A stretch of DNA of 64,000 nucleotides from Thalassobaculum fulvum (GTDB lineage Bacteria > Pseudomonadota > Alphaproteobacteria > Thalassobaculales > Thalassobaculaceae), in contig NZ_BMZS01000010.1 of NCBI RefSeq assembly GCF_014652915.1, forward strand, positions 248,001 through 312,000, in the 5' to 3' direction. The position numbers were made by a program, and so were the translations under genes. Below the pieces are notes generated by a model that was not told the DNA's origin, made no database searches, and was given only the letters and a program-made list of their open reading frames with translations. Positions 46,597-56,536 of this stretch are shown here, in pieces (the stretch's first letter is position 1; each line of letters starts with the position of its first letter).

Positions 46597-46624
46597 ACCG
46601 CGCCACCGGAACTAGGATCAAGCG

Positions 46625-47968
46625 ATGGCCTCCAGTGCCGAACAGCTCGCCTCGCAGATGAGCCTCGGTGCCTTCGGCAAGGCGACCGAACTCAAGAAGC
46701 GCATCTGGTTCACCCTGGCCGCGCTGGTGGTGTACCGCCTCGGCACCTACATCCCGCTGCCGGGCATCGACCCGGTGGCGCTGCAGGAGATCTTCCGCCA
46801 GAACTCCGGCGGGATCATCGGCATGTTCGACATGTTCTCGGGCGGCGCGCTCGGGCGGATGTCGATCTTCGCGCTGAACATCATGCCGTACATCTCGGCG
46901 GCCATCATCATGCAGCTGATGACGGCGGTCAGTCCGAACCTGGAGGCCCTCAAGAAGGAGGGCGAGGTCGGGCGCAAGAAGATCAACCAGTACACCCGCT
47001 ACCTGACGGTGCTGCTGGCCGCGGTCCAGGCCTACGGCATCGCCACCGGCATGGAGAGCCTGCAGGGCCCGCGCGGGCTGGCGGTCATCGACCCGGGGCT
47101 GTTCTTCCGGCTGACCACGGTGATTACCCTGGTCGGCGGCACCATCTTCCTGATGTGGCTCGGCGAGCAGATTACGGCCCGCGGCGTCGGCAACGGGATT
47201 TCGCTGATCATCTTCTCGGGCATCGTCGCCAATCTGCCCTCGGCGCTTGCCGGCACCCTTGAGCTGGGGCGCACCGGGGCGCTGTCCACGCTGTTCATCC
47301 TGCTGCTGCTGGTGATGGCGGTCGGCGTCATCGCGTTCATCTGCTTCATCGAGCGGTCGCAGCGCCGGATCCTGGTGCAGTATCCCAAGCGCCAGGTGGG
47401 GAACCGGATGTTCGGCGGCGAGAGTTCGCACCTGCCGCTGAAGCTGAACGTGTCGGGGGTGATCCCGCCGATCTTCGCGAGCTCGCTGCTGCTGATGCCG
47501 ATCACGGTCGCGCAGATGTCGGCCGGCAGTGGGCCGGAGTGGCTGGGCACCGTCACGGCGCTGCTCGGTCATGGCCAGCCGCTGTACATCGCGCTGTATA
47601 TCGCGCTGATCGTGTTCTTCGCCTTCTTCTATACGGCGATCGTGTTCAACCCGCAGGAGACGGCCGAGAACCTGCGCAAGTACGGGGGCTTCGTGCCGGG
47701 CATCCGGCCGGGCAAGAACACCGCCGACTACCTTGACTTCGTGCTGACCCGACTGACGGTGGTGGGTGCCGCGTATCTGGCCGGGGTGTGCATCCTGCCG
47801 GAGATCCTGATCAGCCAGTACTCGGTGCCGTTCTACTTCGGCGGCACCAGCCTGCTGATCGTGGTCACCGTCACGATGGACACCGTGACCCAGATCCAGT
47901 CGCACCTCCTCGCGCATCAGTACGAAGGGCTGATCAAGAAGTCCAAAATCCGGGGGAGGCGCGGATGA
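46625..47968 (+). CDS. secY: preprotein translocase subunit SecY
   Basis: 447 residues with ten membrane segments. The first span region reads IWFTLAALVVYRLGTYIPLP, the plug region follows (GGIIGMFDMFSGGALGRMSI), and the cytoplasmic loops important for SecA are KRQVGNRMFGGESSHLPLKL and RKYGGFVPGIRPGKNTADYL. It is the channel of SecYEG, with secE at 20493. Its stop overlaps the adk start. Confidence 0.98.
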   Translation: MASSAEQLASQMSLGAFGKATELKKRIWFTLAALVVYRLGTYIPLPGIDPVALQEIFRQNSGGIIGMFDMFSGGALGRMSIFALNIMPYISAAIIMQLMTAVSPNLEALKKEGEVGRKKINQYTRYLTVLLAAVQAYGIATGMESLQGPRGLAVIDPGLFFRLTTVITLVGGTIFLMWLGEQITARGVGNGISLIIFSGIVANLPSALAGTLELGRTGALSTLFILLLLVMAVGVIAFICFIERSQRRILVQYPKRQVGNRMFGGESSHLPLKLNVSGVIPPIFASSLLLMPITVAQMSAGSGPEWLGTVTALLGHGQPLYIALYIALIVFFAFFYTAIVFNPQETAENLRKYGGFVPGIRPGKNTADYLDFVLTRLTVVGAAYLAGVCILPEILISQYSVPFYFGGTSLLIVVTVTMDTVTQIQSHLLAHQYEGLIKKSKIRGRRG

Positions 47969-48525
47969 ACCTGATCCTTCTGGGACCGCCGGGGGCCGGC
48001 AAGGGCACGCAGGCGAAGCGGCTCGAGGAGACCTACGGGATTCGCCAGCTGTCGACCGGCGAGATGCTGCGCGAGGCGGTGTCGTCCGGGTCCGAGCTGG
48101 GGCAGCAGGCGAAGCGCATCATGGATGCGGGCGAGTTGGTGCCCGATTCGGTGATGGTGCAGATGATCTCGGAGCGGGTCGACCAGCCGGACTGCAAGAA
48201 CGGCTTCATCCTGGACGGTTTTCCGCGGACGGTGGCACAGGCCGAGGCGCTCGATGCCATGCTTGCGGACAAGGGCCTGGCGATCGAGCACGTGATCGAG
48301 TTCCGGGTCGACGAAGATGCGATGGTGGCGCGGATCCTGAAGCGCGCCGCCGAGGAAGGGCGCAGCGACGACAACGAGGAGACGCTGCGCAAGCGCATGG
48401 ATGTATACCGTCGGCAGACGGCGCCGATCATCCCGTACTACAGCGGGAAGGGTGCCCTGAAGACGGTCGATGGAATGGCGTCGATGGACGACGTGACTGG
48501 CCAGTTGAAGGCCATTCTCGGCTGA
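47965..48525 (+). CDS. adk: adenylate kinase, short (LID-less) form
   Basis: 186 residues from the ATG overlapping the secY stop. P-loop GPPGAGKGT at about 7-15, STGEMLRE and DGFPRT complete the NMP-kinase core. Where longer forms have a zinc-binding or large LID domain there is only KRAAEEGRSDDNEETLRKR, so this is the short bacterial type rather than a truncated gene. It interconverts AMP, ADP and ATP. No rpmJ gene lies next to it. Confidence 0.96.
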   Translation: MNLILLGPPGAGKGTQAKRLEETYGIRQLSTGEMLREAVSSGSELGQQAKRIMDAGELVPDSVMVQMISERVDQPDCKNGFILDGFPRTVAQAEALDAMLADKGLAIEHVIEFRVDEDAMVARILKRAAEEGRSDDNEETLRKRMDVYRRQTAPIIPYYSGKGALKTVDGMASMDDVTGQLKAILG

Positions 48526-48558
48526 GTTCGACGGCGTCGAAATAGTGTTGCGGTTCGG

Positions 48559-48586
48559 TTGACTTGGGACCGCTCTCGCCTATAAT
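48559..48586 (+). promoter_or_regulatory. sigma-70-like promoter for rpsM-rpsK-rpoA-rplQ
   Basis: TTGACT at 48559-48564 and a perfect TATAAT at 48581-48586, spaced by 16 bases, in the gap between adk and rpsM. Transcription would start about 105 bases before rpsM. It gives the alpha operon its own promoter, so RNA polymerase alpha need not depend on reading through the long S10/spc transcript. Confidence 0.75.
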
Positions 48587-48699
48587 CCGCGCCCCTGGAC
48601 AAGCGGGTGTGGAGTGCGGGCTGCTGCGACGGGCTGAGGCTGGTCGTACGGTCCGCGTTCGGCGTGCGGCGGTTCCGGTAGAGGACGAGGAGAGACGGT

Positions 48700-49068
48700 G
48701 TGGCGCGCATTTCTGGCGTGAACATCCCGACGCAAAAGCGCGTCGTGATCGCATTGACCTACATTCACGGCATCGGCCAGACCACGGCCGCCCGGATCTG
48801 CAGCGCCGTCGGTATTCCGGCGGAGCGCCGGGTGCACGAGCTGACCGAGGACGAGTTGGCGCGGCTGCGCGAGACCATCGACGCCGACCTGGTGGTCGAG
48901 GGTGACCTGCGCCGCCAGACCGCCATGAGCATCAAGCGGCTGATGGACCTGGGCTGCTACCGCGGCCTGCGCCACCGCAAGGGGCTGCCGGTTCGTGGCC
49001 AGCGAACCCACACCAACGCCCGGACCCGCAAGGGCCCGGCGAAGGCGATCGCCGGCAAGAAGAAGTAA
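48700..49068 (+). CDS. rpsM: 30S ribosomal protein S13
   Basis: 122 residues starting with GTG after [26 protein letters not shown] and the C-terminal [20 protein letters not shown] are signatures. It forms bridges between the 30S head and 50S. First gene of the alpha block. Confidence 0.97.
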   Translation: MARISGVNIPTQKRVVIALTYIHGIGQTTAARICSAVGIPAERRVHELTEDELARLRETIDADLVVEGDLRRQTAMSIKRLMDLGCYRGLRHRKGLPVRGQRTHTNARTRKGPAKAIAGKKK

Positions 49069-49083
49069 GCGGCCCCAGGCCGA

Positions 49084-49102
49084 GCCGGCCCGCCGGGCCG
49101 GC
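49084..49102 (+). other. hairpin between rpsM and rpsK
   Basis: GCCGGCCC, loop GCC, GGGCCGGC: a perfect 8-pair stem in the 97-base spacer, no T run. Similar to the other spacer hairpins of this superoperon. Confidence 0.45.
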
Positions 49103-49165
49103 GCATCCAGGGAATATCGCCCGCGGCGCGTCACGCCGCCGGGTGTGTGAAGAGGACCGAAGACC

Positions 49166-49561
49166 ATGGCGAAGCAACCGACCCAGGCCCGCCTGCGCCG
49201 TCGCGAGAAGAAGAACATCACGTCGGGCGTCGCCCACGTGAATGCGTCTTTCAACAACACCATGATCACCATCACCGACGCGCAGGGCAATGCCATTTCG
49301 TGGTCGTCGGCCGGGACCATGGGGTTCAAGGGTTCGCGCAAGTCGACCCCGTACGCCGCGCAGGTGGCGGCCGAGGACGCCGGGCGCAAGGCCGCGGAGC
49401 ACGGCATGAAAACCCTCGAGGTCGAGGTGTCGGGCCCGGGCTCGGGGCGCGAGTCGGCGCTTCGGGCGCTGCAGGCCGTCGGCTTCCATGTCACGGCGAT
49501 CCGCGACGTCACCCCGATCCCGCACAACGGCTGCCGCCCGCGCAAGCGTCGCCGGGTCTGA
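49166..49561 (+). CDS. rpsK: 30S ribosomal protein S11
   Basis: 131 residues. [20 protein letters not shown] and the C-terminal [16 protein letters not shown] are typical; the Asn-Gly of PHNGC is the site of isoaspartate modification in other bacteria. S11 forms part of the E-site platform. No rpsD follows, as usual in alphaproteobacteria. Confidence 0.97.
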   Translation: MAKQPTQARLRRREKKNITSGVAHVNASFNNTMITITDAQGNAISWSSAGTMGFKGSRKSTPYAAQVAAEDAGRKAAEHGMKTLEVEVSGPGSGRESALRALQAVGFHVTAIRDVTPIPHNGCRPRKRRRV

Positions 49562-49570
49562 CGAAGTCTT

Positions 49571-49590
49571 CCGGGGATCCGGATCCCCGG
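49571..49590 (+). other. 20-base perfect palindrome between rpsK and rpoA
   Basis: CCGGGGATCCGGATCCCCGG is its own reverse complement and starts 9 bases after the rpsK stop. A further GC-rich fold (CCCCGCCG...CGGCGGGG) occupies about 49605-49636. No T run follows, so a processing or mRNA-stability role in setting the rpsK/rpoA ratio is a guess. Confidence 0.5.
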
Positions 49591-49663
49591 ACCCCGTATC
49601 CGACCCCGCCGACCGGCCTTCTGGCCGCGGCGGGGATCGCCGTTCGAGAATGAGGTTCCAGCC

Positions 49664-50680
49664 GTGATTCAGAAAAACTGGCAGGCCCTGATCAAGCCGA
49701 GCAAGCTCGACATCCAGCCGGGCTACGACCCGAAGCGGACGGCGACCGTCGTCGCCGAGCCGCTCGAGCGCGGTTTCGGCCTGACCCTTGGCAACGCGCT
49801 GCGCCGTATCCTGCTGTCGTCGCTGCAGGGGGCCGCGATCACCGCCATCCAGATCGACGGCGTGCTGCACGAGTTCTCGAGCGTGGCGGGCGTCCGCGAG
49901 GACGTGACCGACATCGTTCTGAACATCAAGTCGGTCGCCATCCGGATGCACGGCGAGGGCCCCAAGAAGATGCGGCTGCGGGCCGAGGGACCGGGCGAGG
50001 TGACCGCCGGCATGATCGAGACCGTGTCGGACATCGAGGTCATGAACCCGAACCACGTGATCTGCACGCTGGACCGGGACGCGACCCTGTCGATGGAACT
50101 GACGGTCGAGACCGGCAAGGGCTACGTCCCGGCGAGCGCCAACCGGCCGGAGGACGCGCCGATCGGCCTGATCCCGGTGGACGCGGTGTTCAGCCCGGTG
50201 CGCCAGGTGGCCTACAAGGTCGAGAACACCCGCGTCGGCCAGGTCACCGACTACGACAAGCTGTCGATGACCGTCGAGACCGACGGCTCGCTGACCCCGG
50301 AGGATGCGGTCGCGTACGCCGCGCGCATCCTGCAGGACCAGCTGCAGCTGTTCGTGAACTTCGAGGAGCCGACCCAGCGCGCCGAGGCCGAGGAAGCCCA
50401 CGACCTACCGTTCAACAAGAACCTGCTGCGCAAGGTCGACGAACTCGAGCTGTCGGTCCGTTCGGCGAACTGCCTGAAGAACGACAACATCGTGTACATC
50501 GGCGATCTGGTGCAGAAGACCGAGCCCGAGATGCTGCGGACCCCGAACTTCGGGCGCAAGAGCCTCAACGAGATCAAGGAGGTTCTGGCCTCGATGGGGC
50601 TGTCGCTGGGCATGGAGATTGCGAACTGGCCGCCCGAGAACATCGAAGAGCTGGCCAAGCGTTTGGAAGAGCCGTACTGA
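49664..50680 (+). CDS. rpoA: DNA-directed RNA polymerase subunit alpha
   Basis: 338 residues from a GTG preceded by GAGG. The N-terminal dimerisation domain ([20 protein letters not shown]) and C-terminal domain ([40 protein letters not shown]) are both complete; the latter binds UP elements and activators. It starts polymerase assembly with rpoB and rpoC. Confidence 0.98.
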   Translation: MIQKNWQALIKPSKLDIQPGYDPKRTATVVAEPLERGFGLTLGNALRRILLSSLQGAAITAIQIDGVLHEFSSVAGVREDVTDIVLNIKSVAIRMHGEGPKKMRLRAEGPGEVTAGMIETVSDIEVMNPNHVICTLDRDATLSMELTVETGKGYVPASANRPEDAPIGLIPVDAVFSPVRQVAYKVENTRVGQVTDYDKLSMTVETDGSLTPEDAVAYAARILQDQLQLFVNFEEPTQRAEAEEAHDLPFNKNLLRKVDELELSVRSANCLKNDNIVYIGDLVQKTEPEMLRTPNFGRKSLNEIKEVLASMGLSLGMEIANWPPENIEELAKRLEEPY

Positions 50681-50711
50681 GGCGGCGGCGCGAGACCGAG
50701 GAGACTGAGAG

Positions 50712-51152
50712 ATGCGTCACGGCAACAGCGGCCGCAAGCTGCACCGCACGTCGAGCCACCGCCAGGCCATGTTCAAGAACATGGCGGCGGCCCTGATCAA
50801 GCACGAGCAGATCGTCACCACGCTGCCGAAGGCCAAGGAACTGCGGCCGATCGTGGAGAAGATGATCACCCTGGCGAAGCGGGGCGACCTGCACGCCCGC
50901 CGGCTGGCCTATGCCCGGCTGCGCGACGAGGCGATGACCAGGAAGCTGTTCGAGGTCCTGGCCGATCGCTACAAGGACCGCCAGGGCGGCTACACCCGGG
51001 TGCTGAAGGCCGGGTTCCGCTACGGCGACGCCGCGGCCATGGCGGTGATCGAGCTGGTCGATCGCGACGAGGATGCGCGCGGCCAGGACTCGGGGCCGAC
51101 CCAGGCGACCGAGGTCGAGGATGTTTCGGGGGCGATGCCGGCGGCGATCTGA
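50712..51152 (+). CDS. rplQ: 50S ribosomal protein L17
   Basis: 146 residues. [20 protein letters not shown] and [20 protein letters not shown] are the family core; the C-terminal 30 residues are an acidic tail typical of alphaproteobacteria. It is the last gene of the superoperon and is followed by a terminator. Confidence 0.97.
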   Translation: MRHGNSGRKLHRTSSHRQAMFKNMAAALIKHEQIVTTLPKAKELRPIVEKMITLAKRGDLHARRLAYARLRDEAMTRKLFEVLADRYKDRQGGYTRVLKAGFRYGDAAAMAVIELVDRDEDARGQDSGPTQATEVEDVSGAMPAAI

Positions 51153-51181
51153 CCGCGGCGTGGCTACCGGCGAGAGTACGG

Positions 51182-51206
51182 CGGGCGGCTTTCGGGCCGC
51201 CCGTTT
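51182..51206 (+). terminator. intrinsic terminator after rplQ
   Basis: CGGGCGGC, loop TTTCGG, GCCGCCCG, then TTT. A compact GC-rich stem 29 bases after the rplQ stop; it marks the end of the 32-kb gene block. The T run is short but its position supports termination. Confidence 0.7.
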
Positions 51207-51236
51207 CGCGTTCGGGGACCGTCGGCGGGCAGGTTG

Positions 51237-51281
51237 TGGGCTTGCGGGGCGTGGGCCTGCGGGGCGTGGGCTTGCGGTGCG
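51237..51281. repeat. three 15-base tandem repeats
   Basis: GTGGGCTTGCGGGGC, GTGGGCCTGCGGGGC and GTGGGCTTGCGGTGC follow one another without a gap, differing at one or two bases. They fill the space between the rplQ terminator and the stop codon of the convergent gene. Probably a slippage product; such short arrays can vary in copy number between strains. Confidence 0.8.
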
Positions 51282-51285
51282 CCGT

Positions 51286-52410
51286 TCAGTCGGTGGCCTC
51301 GTCCAGGAAGGCGGCGATCTGGAACAGGCCGGCGTCGTCCGGGTGTGCGAGCAGCAGCGCCCGCAGGTCGTCGGCGATCACGCCGGCGGCGGCGCTGTCC
51401 CCGGCGTGCTGGTGGCTGAGCGCGAGGTTGGCCGCGCCTTTCGCCTGCGCCAGCCGAATGGCAGGGTCCTGGTCATGGGCGACCGAGAGGCCGGCGAGCT
51501 CGTCGTAGATCAGCTGGGCCGCGGCCAGATCGCCGGACTGGCAGAGATCGGTAATCAGGTTGAAGGCCGCGTCGGCCAGGCGGCCGGTAGCGCCGCGTCC
51601 GCTTTCCGGCAGCCGGGACAGGTCGCCGAGCGCATCGTAGGCCTCGCGGGCCGCCGCCAGGTGGCCGCGGGTGCCGAGGCCGGTCACCAGGGTGAAGGCG
51701 CCTTCGGCGGCGAACTCGGCGATTTCCAGGTGCCCGGGTGTCCGGTGCACGGCGTCGATCAGCGCGTCGAGCGCCGCGCGGGCTTCGCCCGGCGGGGCGC
51801 GGCGGGCGGCATGGGCCAGCCGGTTGAACACGCCGCGGGCGTGCTGCTGGCGCACCATCAGGGCGGCCGGCTGCTCGGCTTCCAGGCGGGCGAGGTCAGC
51901 CAGGGCTCGGCGTGCGTCGAGCGGTCGATCGGCCTCCAGGGCCAGCGCGACCAGGTTGGCCGCCGCCTTGGCGCGGATCGCGGCCAACTCGGCGTCGTCG
52001 CTGTTGGCTTCGCCGAGCAGCGTGACACGGCGATAGACGTCGAGCGCGGCGCTCAGCCCGTGGCGTTGCGCCTCGGCCGAGATCAGGTCGACGGAGGCCT
52101 CCGCGTAAGCGCGCCGGGGCAGCGGGTTGTCCGGCCGGGACTCGGCGAGCGTGCCGAGGAAGGCGTGGGCGCGCCGTACCGTCGCGATGTCGTTTCCACT
52201 ACGGCCGGCCGCTGCCAGCCGCACGGCTCCGCACACCGCGACGCGGGTCAGTTCGGGCTCGTCCGGGTGCTCCGCGGTGATGGTCCGAAGCGTCTCGAAC
52301 GCGGCCTGTGCCGTGGCGAGGTCTCCCTCCGGCCCGCCGTGAGACGCTATGATATGGGCGGCGCGGCGAGCCGCGTCGATCGCATTGTGGTGTCGCCCCG
52401 GCATCGTCAC
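51286..52410 (-). CDS. TPR-like helical repeat protein of unknown function
   Basis: 374 residues, Ala-rich and wholly helical, with recurring pairs of about 34-40 residues (DLATAQAAFETLRTITAEHP, NDIATVRRAHAFLGTLAESR, LDARRALADLARLEAEQPA, GHLAAAREAYDALGDLSRLP, GDLAAAQLIYDELAGLSVAH) that resemble degenerate TPR units. No signal or membrane segment. Such solenoids bind proteins or peptides; no partner is evident. It starts at a TTG/ATG region near 52410, about 130 bases from the divergent protease gene. Confidence 0.65.
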   Translation of the reverse strand: MTMPGRHHNAIDAARRAAHIIASHGGPEGDLATAQAAFETLRTITAEHPDEPELTRVAVCGAVRLAAAGRSGNDIATVRRAHAFLGTLAESRPDNPLPRRAYAEASVDLISAEAQRHGLSAALDVYRRVTLLGEANSDDAELAAIRAKAAANLVALALEADRPLDARRALADLARLEAEQPAALMVRQQHARGVFNRLAHAARRAPPGEARAALDALIDAVHRTPGHLEIAEFAAEGAFTLVTGLGTRGHLAAAREAYDALGDLSRLPESGRGATGRLADAAFNLITDLCQSGDLAAAQLIYDELAGLSVAHDQDPAIRLAQAKGAANLALSHQHAGDSAAAGVIADDLRALLLAHPDDAGLFQIAAFLDEATD

Positions 52411-52538
52411 CTGGGCCCCCCGATCTCGCGCGGTGAGGCGTCCTGCCCCACCTTGGTATGTCGACCGTTCTTCCTAGATGGAAACGGTAGCACAGCGGGG
52501 CGCCGCATCAACCGGCGTCCGACGTTCAGTTCGCAGGG

Positions 52539-53972
<1,434 letters not shown>

Positions 53973-53982
53973 ACTGCCGTCC

Positions 53983-55275
53983 ATGAGCCTGTTCGAGACC
54001 CAGGCGCCGCGGCCGCTCGCCGACCGGCTTCGCCCCAACCGCATCGACGAAGTGGTCGGGCAGGACCATCTGCTCGGTCCCGAGGGGCCGATCGGCCGGA
54101 TGTTGGCCAAGGGCCGGCTGGCATCGTGCATCCTGTGGGGACCGCCGGGCTGCGGCAAGACCACCATCGCCCGGTTGCTGGCCGAGCACACCGACCTGGA
54201 GTTCGTGCCGCTGTCGGCGGTGTTCTCCGGCGTCGCCGACCTGAAGAAGCAGTTCGAGGCGGCGCGCGGGCGGCGGGCCGGCGGCCGCGGCACCCTGCTG
54301 TTCGTCGACGAGGTGCACCGCTTCAACCGGGCCCAGCAGGACGGCTTCCTGCCGGTGGTCGAGGACGGCACCATCACCCTGGTCGGGGCGACCACCGAGA
54401 ACCCGTCCTTCGAGCTGAACGCCGCATTGCTGTCGCGGGCCCAAGTGTTCGTGCTGCGCCGGCTGGACGACGCCGCCCTGGAGAAGCTGCTGGCCCGTGC
54501 CGAGGCGACCGAGGGTCGCAAGCTGCCGGTCACCGAGGACGGAAGGGCGGCGCTGCGGGCGATGGCCGACGGCGACGGCCGGTTCCTGCTGAACCTGGCG
54601 GAAGAGGTGTTCGCGTTGCAGCCGAAGGCGCCGCTCGACGCCGCCGGGGTGGCGGCCAACGTGCATCGCCGGGCACCGGTCTACGACAAGGACCGCGAGG
54701 AGCACTACAACCTGATCAGCGCGCTGCACAAATCGCTGCGCGGCTCCGATCCGGATGCCGGACTGTACTGGCTGGCCCGCATGCTGGCGGGCGGCGAGGA
54801 CCCGGCCTACATCCTGCGCCGGCTGACCCGGTTCGCGGTCGAGGACGTCGGCCTCGCCGAGCCGCAGGCGGTGGCCCAGGCGATCGCCTGCTGGGAGACC
54901 TACGACCGGCTCGGCTCGCCGGAGGGCGACCTGGCGATCAGCCAGCTCGTGGTGTTCCTGGCGACCGCGCCGAAGTCGAACGCCGCCTACAAGGCGCACG
55001 GGGCGGCGGCGCGGGCGGCCCGCCAGACCGGCTCGCTGATGCCGCCGGCCCACATCCTGAACGCCCCGACCAGGCTGATGCAGGACATCGGCTACGGCGC
55101 CGGCTACGCCTACGACCACGATGCCGAGGAAGGCTTCTCGGGCCAGGACTACTTCCCCGAGGGCATGCCACGGCAGCGGTTCTACAACCCGGTCGAGCGC
55201 GGGTTCGAGCGCGAGATCCGCAAGCGGCTCGACTACTTCGATCGGCTGCGGGCGAAACGCCGGGGCGAGGAATGA
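53983..55275 (+). CDS. rarA: replication-associated recombination protein RarA
   Basis: 430 residues of the RarA/MgsA AAA+ family. Walker A is GPPGCGKT at 53-60, Walker B LLFVDEVHRFN around 105-115, and sensor 1 VGATTENPSFELN follows. The C-terminal region (ALHKSLRGSDPDAGLYWLAR, FVALAEDVGLAEP-like segment and YFPEGM) is characteristic. It acts at stalled replication forks as a tetramer, with clamp-loader similarity. The next gene overlaps its stop. Confidence 0.94.
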   Translation: MSLFETQAPRPLADRLRPNRIDEVVGQDHLLGPEGPIGRMLAKGRLASCILWGPPGCGKTTIARLLAEHTDLEFVPLSAVFSGVADLKKQFEAARGRRAGGRGTLLFVDEVHRFNRAQQDGFLPVVEDGTITLVGATTENPSFELNAALLSRAQVFVLRRLDDAALEKLLARAEATEGRKLPVTEDGRAALRAMADGDGRFLLNLAEEVFALQPKAPLDAAGVAANVHRRAPVYDKDREEHYNLISALHKSLRGSDPDAGLYWLARMLAGGEDPAYILRRLTRFAVEDVGLAEPQAVAQAIACWETYDRLGSPEGDLAISQLVVFLATAPKSNAAYKAHGAAARAARQTGSLMPPAHILNAPTRLMQDIGYGAGYAYDHDAEEGFSGQDYFPEGMPRQRFYNPVERGFEREIRKRLDYFDRLRAKRRGEE

Positions 55276-56159
55276 CCGTTCCGCCCGGGTTCGACGCCTT
55301 TCTCGGGATCGACTGGTCGGGATCGAAGAGCCGCACGCTGAAGGGGATCCGGGTCGCCCGTTGCGAGCCGGGGAGCCGGGCGCCGCGGCTGGTCGACGGG
55401 CCGCGGCCCGGCGGGCTGTGGTGCCGCGCCGACGTCCTCGAGCACATCCTCGACCGCCGGCGGACCGGCGAGCGGCTGCTGGCCGGCTTCGACTTCGCCT
55501 TCGCCTACGCCCACCAGGACGCGGGAGCGTATTTCCCGGGCCTGGAGGGCGGGCCGGCGACGGCCGACGAGCTGTGGGCCTTCGTCGAGCGTCACGCGGC
55601 CGGCCGCGAGGATCTGTACGGCGGCGCGCTGTACGAGGCCGGATCGCCGGTGGCGCACCACTACTGGCGGGCCGGGCCGCGTCCCGAAGGCTTCGTCGAG
55701 CGGCGCCGGCGGACCGAGCTGGCCTGCGGTGCGATCACTTGGCCGCACCCGGTGTTCAAGTGCTTCTCGGCGGCCAATGTCGGGACCGGGTCGCTGGCCG
55801 GGATGCGGCTGCTGCACCGTCTCGCCGAGCGGGCCGCGGTCTGGCCGTTCGAGGCTCCGGCCGCCCTGACGGTCGTCGAGATCTTCCCCAGGCTGTACGT
55901 GCGGCGTGCCGGGGTGAACCCGGGCCGCCTGTACGAGCGGCCGGCCGACGTCGACGCGGTGCTCGCCGCCCATGGCAGCGCCGCCTATGCCGGCCCGCCG
56001 CTGGATACCGAGGACAAGGCCGACGCCGTACTGTCGGCGGCGGCGCTCCGGCATCTCGCGAGCGCGCCCGGCGTGTGGTCGGCACCGGCATCCGAGCCGG
56101 CGTCGCGGCGGGAAGGCTGGATATTCGGCGTGGAGTCGGCTAATCCGGGCGCGCCATGA
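55272..56159 (+). CDS. uncharacterised protein, possibly RNase H-fold/DUF429-like
   Basis: 295 residues, overlapping rarA by 4 bases and crcB by 4 bases. The opening FDAFLGIDWSGSKSRTLKGI, the central LLAGFDFAFAYAHQDAG and the late LDTEDKADAVLSAAALRHLA look like the three acidic motifs of an RNase H-like fold, as in DUF429 proteins, suggesting a nuclease or sugar-kinase-like domain. This is fold-level inference only. Overlap with rarA hints at a DNA-repair link. Confidence 0.7.
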   Translation: MTVPPGFDAFLGIDWSGSKSRTLKGIRVARCEPGSRAPRLVDGPRPGGLWCRADVLEHILDRRRTGERLLAGFDFAFAYAHQDAGAYFPGLEGGPATADELWAFVERHAAGREDLYGGALYEAGSPVAHHYWRAGPRPEGFVERRRRTELACGAITWPHPVFKCFSAANVGTGSLAGMRLLHRLAERAAVWPFEAPAALTVVEIFPRLYVRRAGVNPGRLYERPADVDAVLAAHGSAAYAGPPLDTEDKADAVLSAAALRHLASAPGVWSAPASEPASRREGWIFGVESANPGAP

Positions 56160-56536
56160 AGATGCTTCTCGCGGTCGCGCTCGGCGGTGCCATCGGTGCC
56201 GTTGCCCGCTACAAGTCAATCGGCTGGATCAGCCATCTCGCAGGCCACGGCTTCCCGTGGGGAACGTTGGCCGTCAACGTGGGTGGCTCGTTCCTGATGG
56301 GCGCGCTGATCGAGGCCGGGGCGCTGCGGCAGTTCCTGACGCCCGAGATGCGGGCGTTCCTGGCGGTCGGAACCCTCGGCGCCTTCACCACCTTCTCCAG
56401 TTTCGCCCTCGACGTCGCAGTGCTGTGGGAGCGCGGTGAGGCGGGGGCCACGGCGGTCTACGTGGCCGCGTCCACGGCGTTGTCGATCCTGGCGCTGTTC
56501 GCCGGGCTCTGGGCGGTCAGGCAGGTGCTGGCATGA
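56156..56536 (+). CDS. crcB: fluoride efflux channel CrcB (Fluc)
   Basis: 126 residues with four membrane segments. GTLAVNVGGSFLMGALIEAG and the Phe-box region VGTLGAFTTFSSFALDVAVL are the signature of Fluc channels, which dimerise in the inner membrane and let fluoride out. It overlaps the genes on both sides, so there is no room for a fluoride riboswitch directly upstream. Confidence 0.94.
   Translation: MKMLLAVALGGAIGAVARYKSIGWISHLAGHGFPWGTLAVNVGGSFLMGALIEAGALRQFLTPEMRAFLAVGTLGAFTTFSSFALDVAVLWERGEAGATAVYVAASTALSILALFAGLWAVRQVLA

Noticed and set aside
47965-48525. Adenylate kinase looking truncated
   Set aside because: All catalytic motifs are present and the missing part is exactly the LID insertion, so it is the known short form.
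48527-48541. Small TTCGAC/GTCGAA hairpin after adk
   Set aside because: Only six pairs, no T run, and it lies just before a promoter; too weak to call a terminator.
56100-56156. Fluoride riboswitch for crcB
   Set aside because: crcB overlaps the preceding gene by 4 bases, leaving no leader to hold one; I did not find its conserved motif.
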